Of a stretch of 5,693 nucleotides of DNA, positions 5,627 through 5,693 are shown piece by piece (the first letter of the stretch is position 1; each line of letters begins with the position of its first letter). The notes beneath the pieces were generated by a model. That model saw only the letters and a list, made by a program, of their open reading frames with translations. It did no database searches and was not told the DNA's origin. Source of the stretch: Nitrospirota bacterium (lineage in GTDB: Bacteria; Nitrospirota; Thermodesulfovibrionia; Thermodesulfovibrionales; Magnetobacteriaceae). Location of the stretch: contig JADFXZ010000148.1 of the NCBI GenBank assembly GCA_015233265.1, positions 1-5,693 on the forward strand, given 5' to 3'. A program made the translations under genes and the position numbers.

Positions 5627-5693
5627 CTTTTCAGGCTTCACGCGTCTGATATCGCCGCCCAGTTTTGATATTTTATCCTCTATCTTTTCGTAT
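5621..5693 (-). CDS. murA: MurA C-terminal end (partial, runs off the window)
   Basis: On the minus strand the frame entering from the right edge reads YEKIEDKISKLGG then DIRRVKPEKA and stops at TAG (5623-5621). This matches the end of the MurA family: E. coli MurA closes with YERIEDKLRALG then ANIERVKGE. Only 23 codons are visible. Its orientation is opposite to the MurA N-terminal fragment at 1155-1529, and about 270 residues between the two pieces are unseen. If both are halves of one gene, the missing 0.8 kb lies directly right of the window. The alternative is that this belongs to a second, complete murA copy facing left. Confidence 0.85.
   Translation of the reverse strand, partial: YEKIEDKISKLGGDIRRVKPEKA

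Overview
The window is bacterial and gene-dense. The families present (a CbiA-type amidase, a HEAT-repeat protein, MurA, a sigma-54 activator, a receiver-kinase of the HWRQP type and a radical SAM protein with a heptad tail) suit a Gram-negative anaerobe of the Nitrospirota or Desulfobacterota kind. That placement is inferred from family content alone. There is no rRNA, tRNA, CRISPR array, recognisable transposase or integrase gene.

Left part (1-1532, all + strand): a tight operon-like run. It holds the 3' part of a cobyrinate a,c-diamide synthase / DsrN-type amidase, then a 226-residue HEAT-like protein (7-nt gap), then the first 125 codons of murA (8-nt overlap). MurA ends abruptly just after its catalytic loop.

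Middle and right part (about 1530-5693): an accessory block. It has a radical SAM gene on the minus strand whose coiled-coil tail also stops at the same junction, a sigma-54 activator without a receiver on the plus strand, and a cytoplasmic receiver-histidine kinase on the minus strand. The activator and kinase converge on a shared hairpin terminator. Good sigma-70 promoters precede the radical SAM gene and the kinase gene; the kinase promoter would give an almost leaderless mRNA. A 367-base stretch without a supported gene follows, with two clear dyads.

Main discovery: the last 73 bases, read on the minus strand, encode the C-terminal end of MurA (Y-E-K-I-E-D-K ... R-R-V-K-P-E-K-A stop). The N-terminal part of MurA is on the plus strand 4.1 kb away. 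The simplest reading is that everything from about 1530 to roughly 0.8 kb beyond the window is inverted relative to an ancestral order of murA, kinase, activator, radical SAM. One breakpoint lies in murA and the other in the radical SAM gene. This could be a real inversion, possibly switching, or a chimeric or fold-back assembly join; the window alone cannot decide, but it makes a precise prediction about what lies near position 6500.
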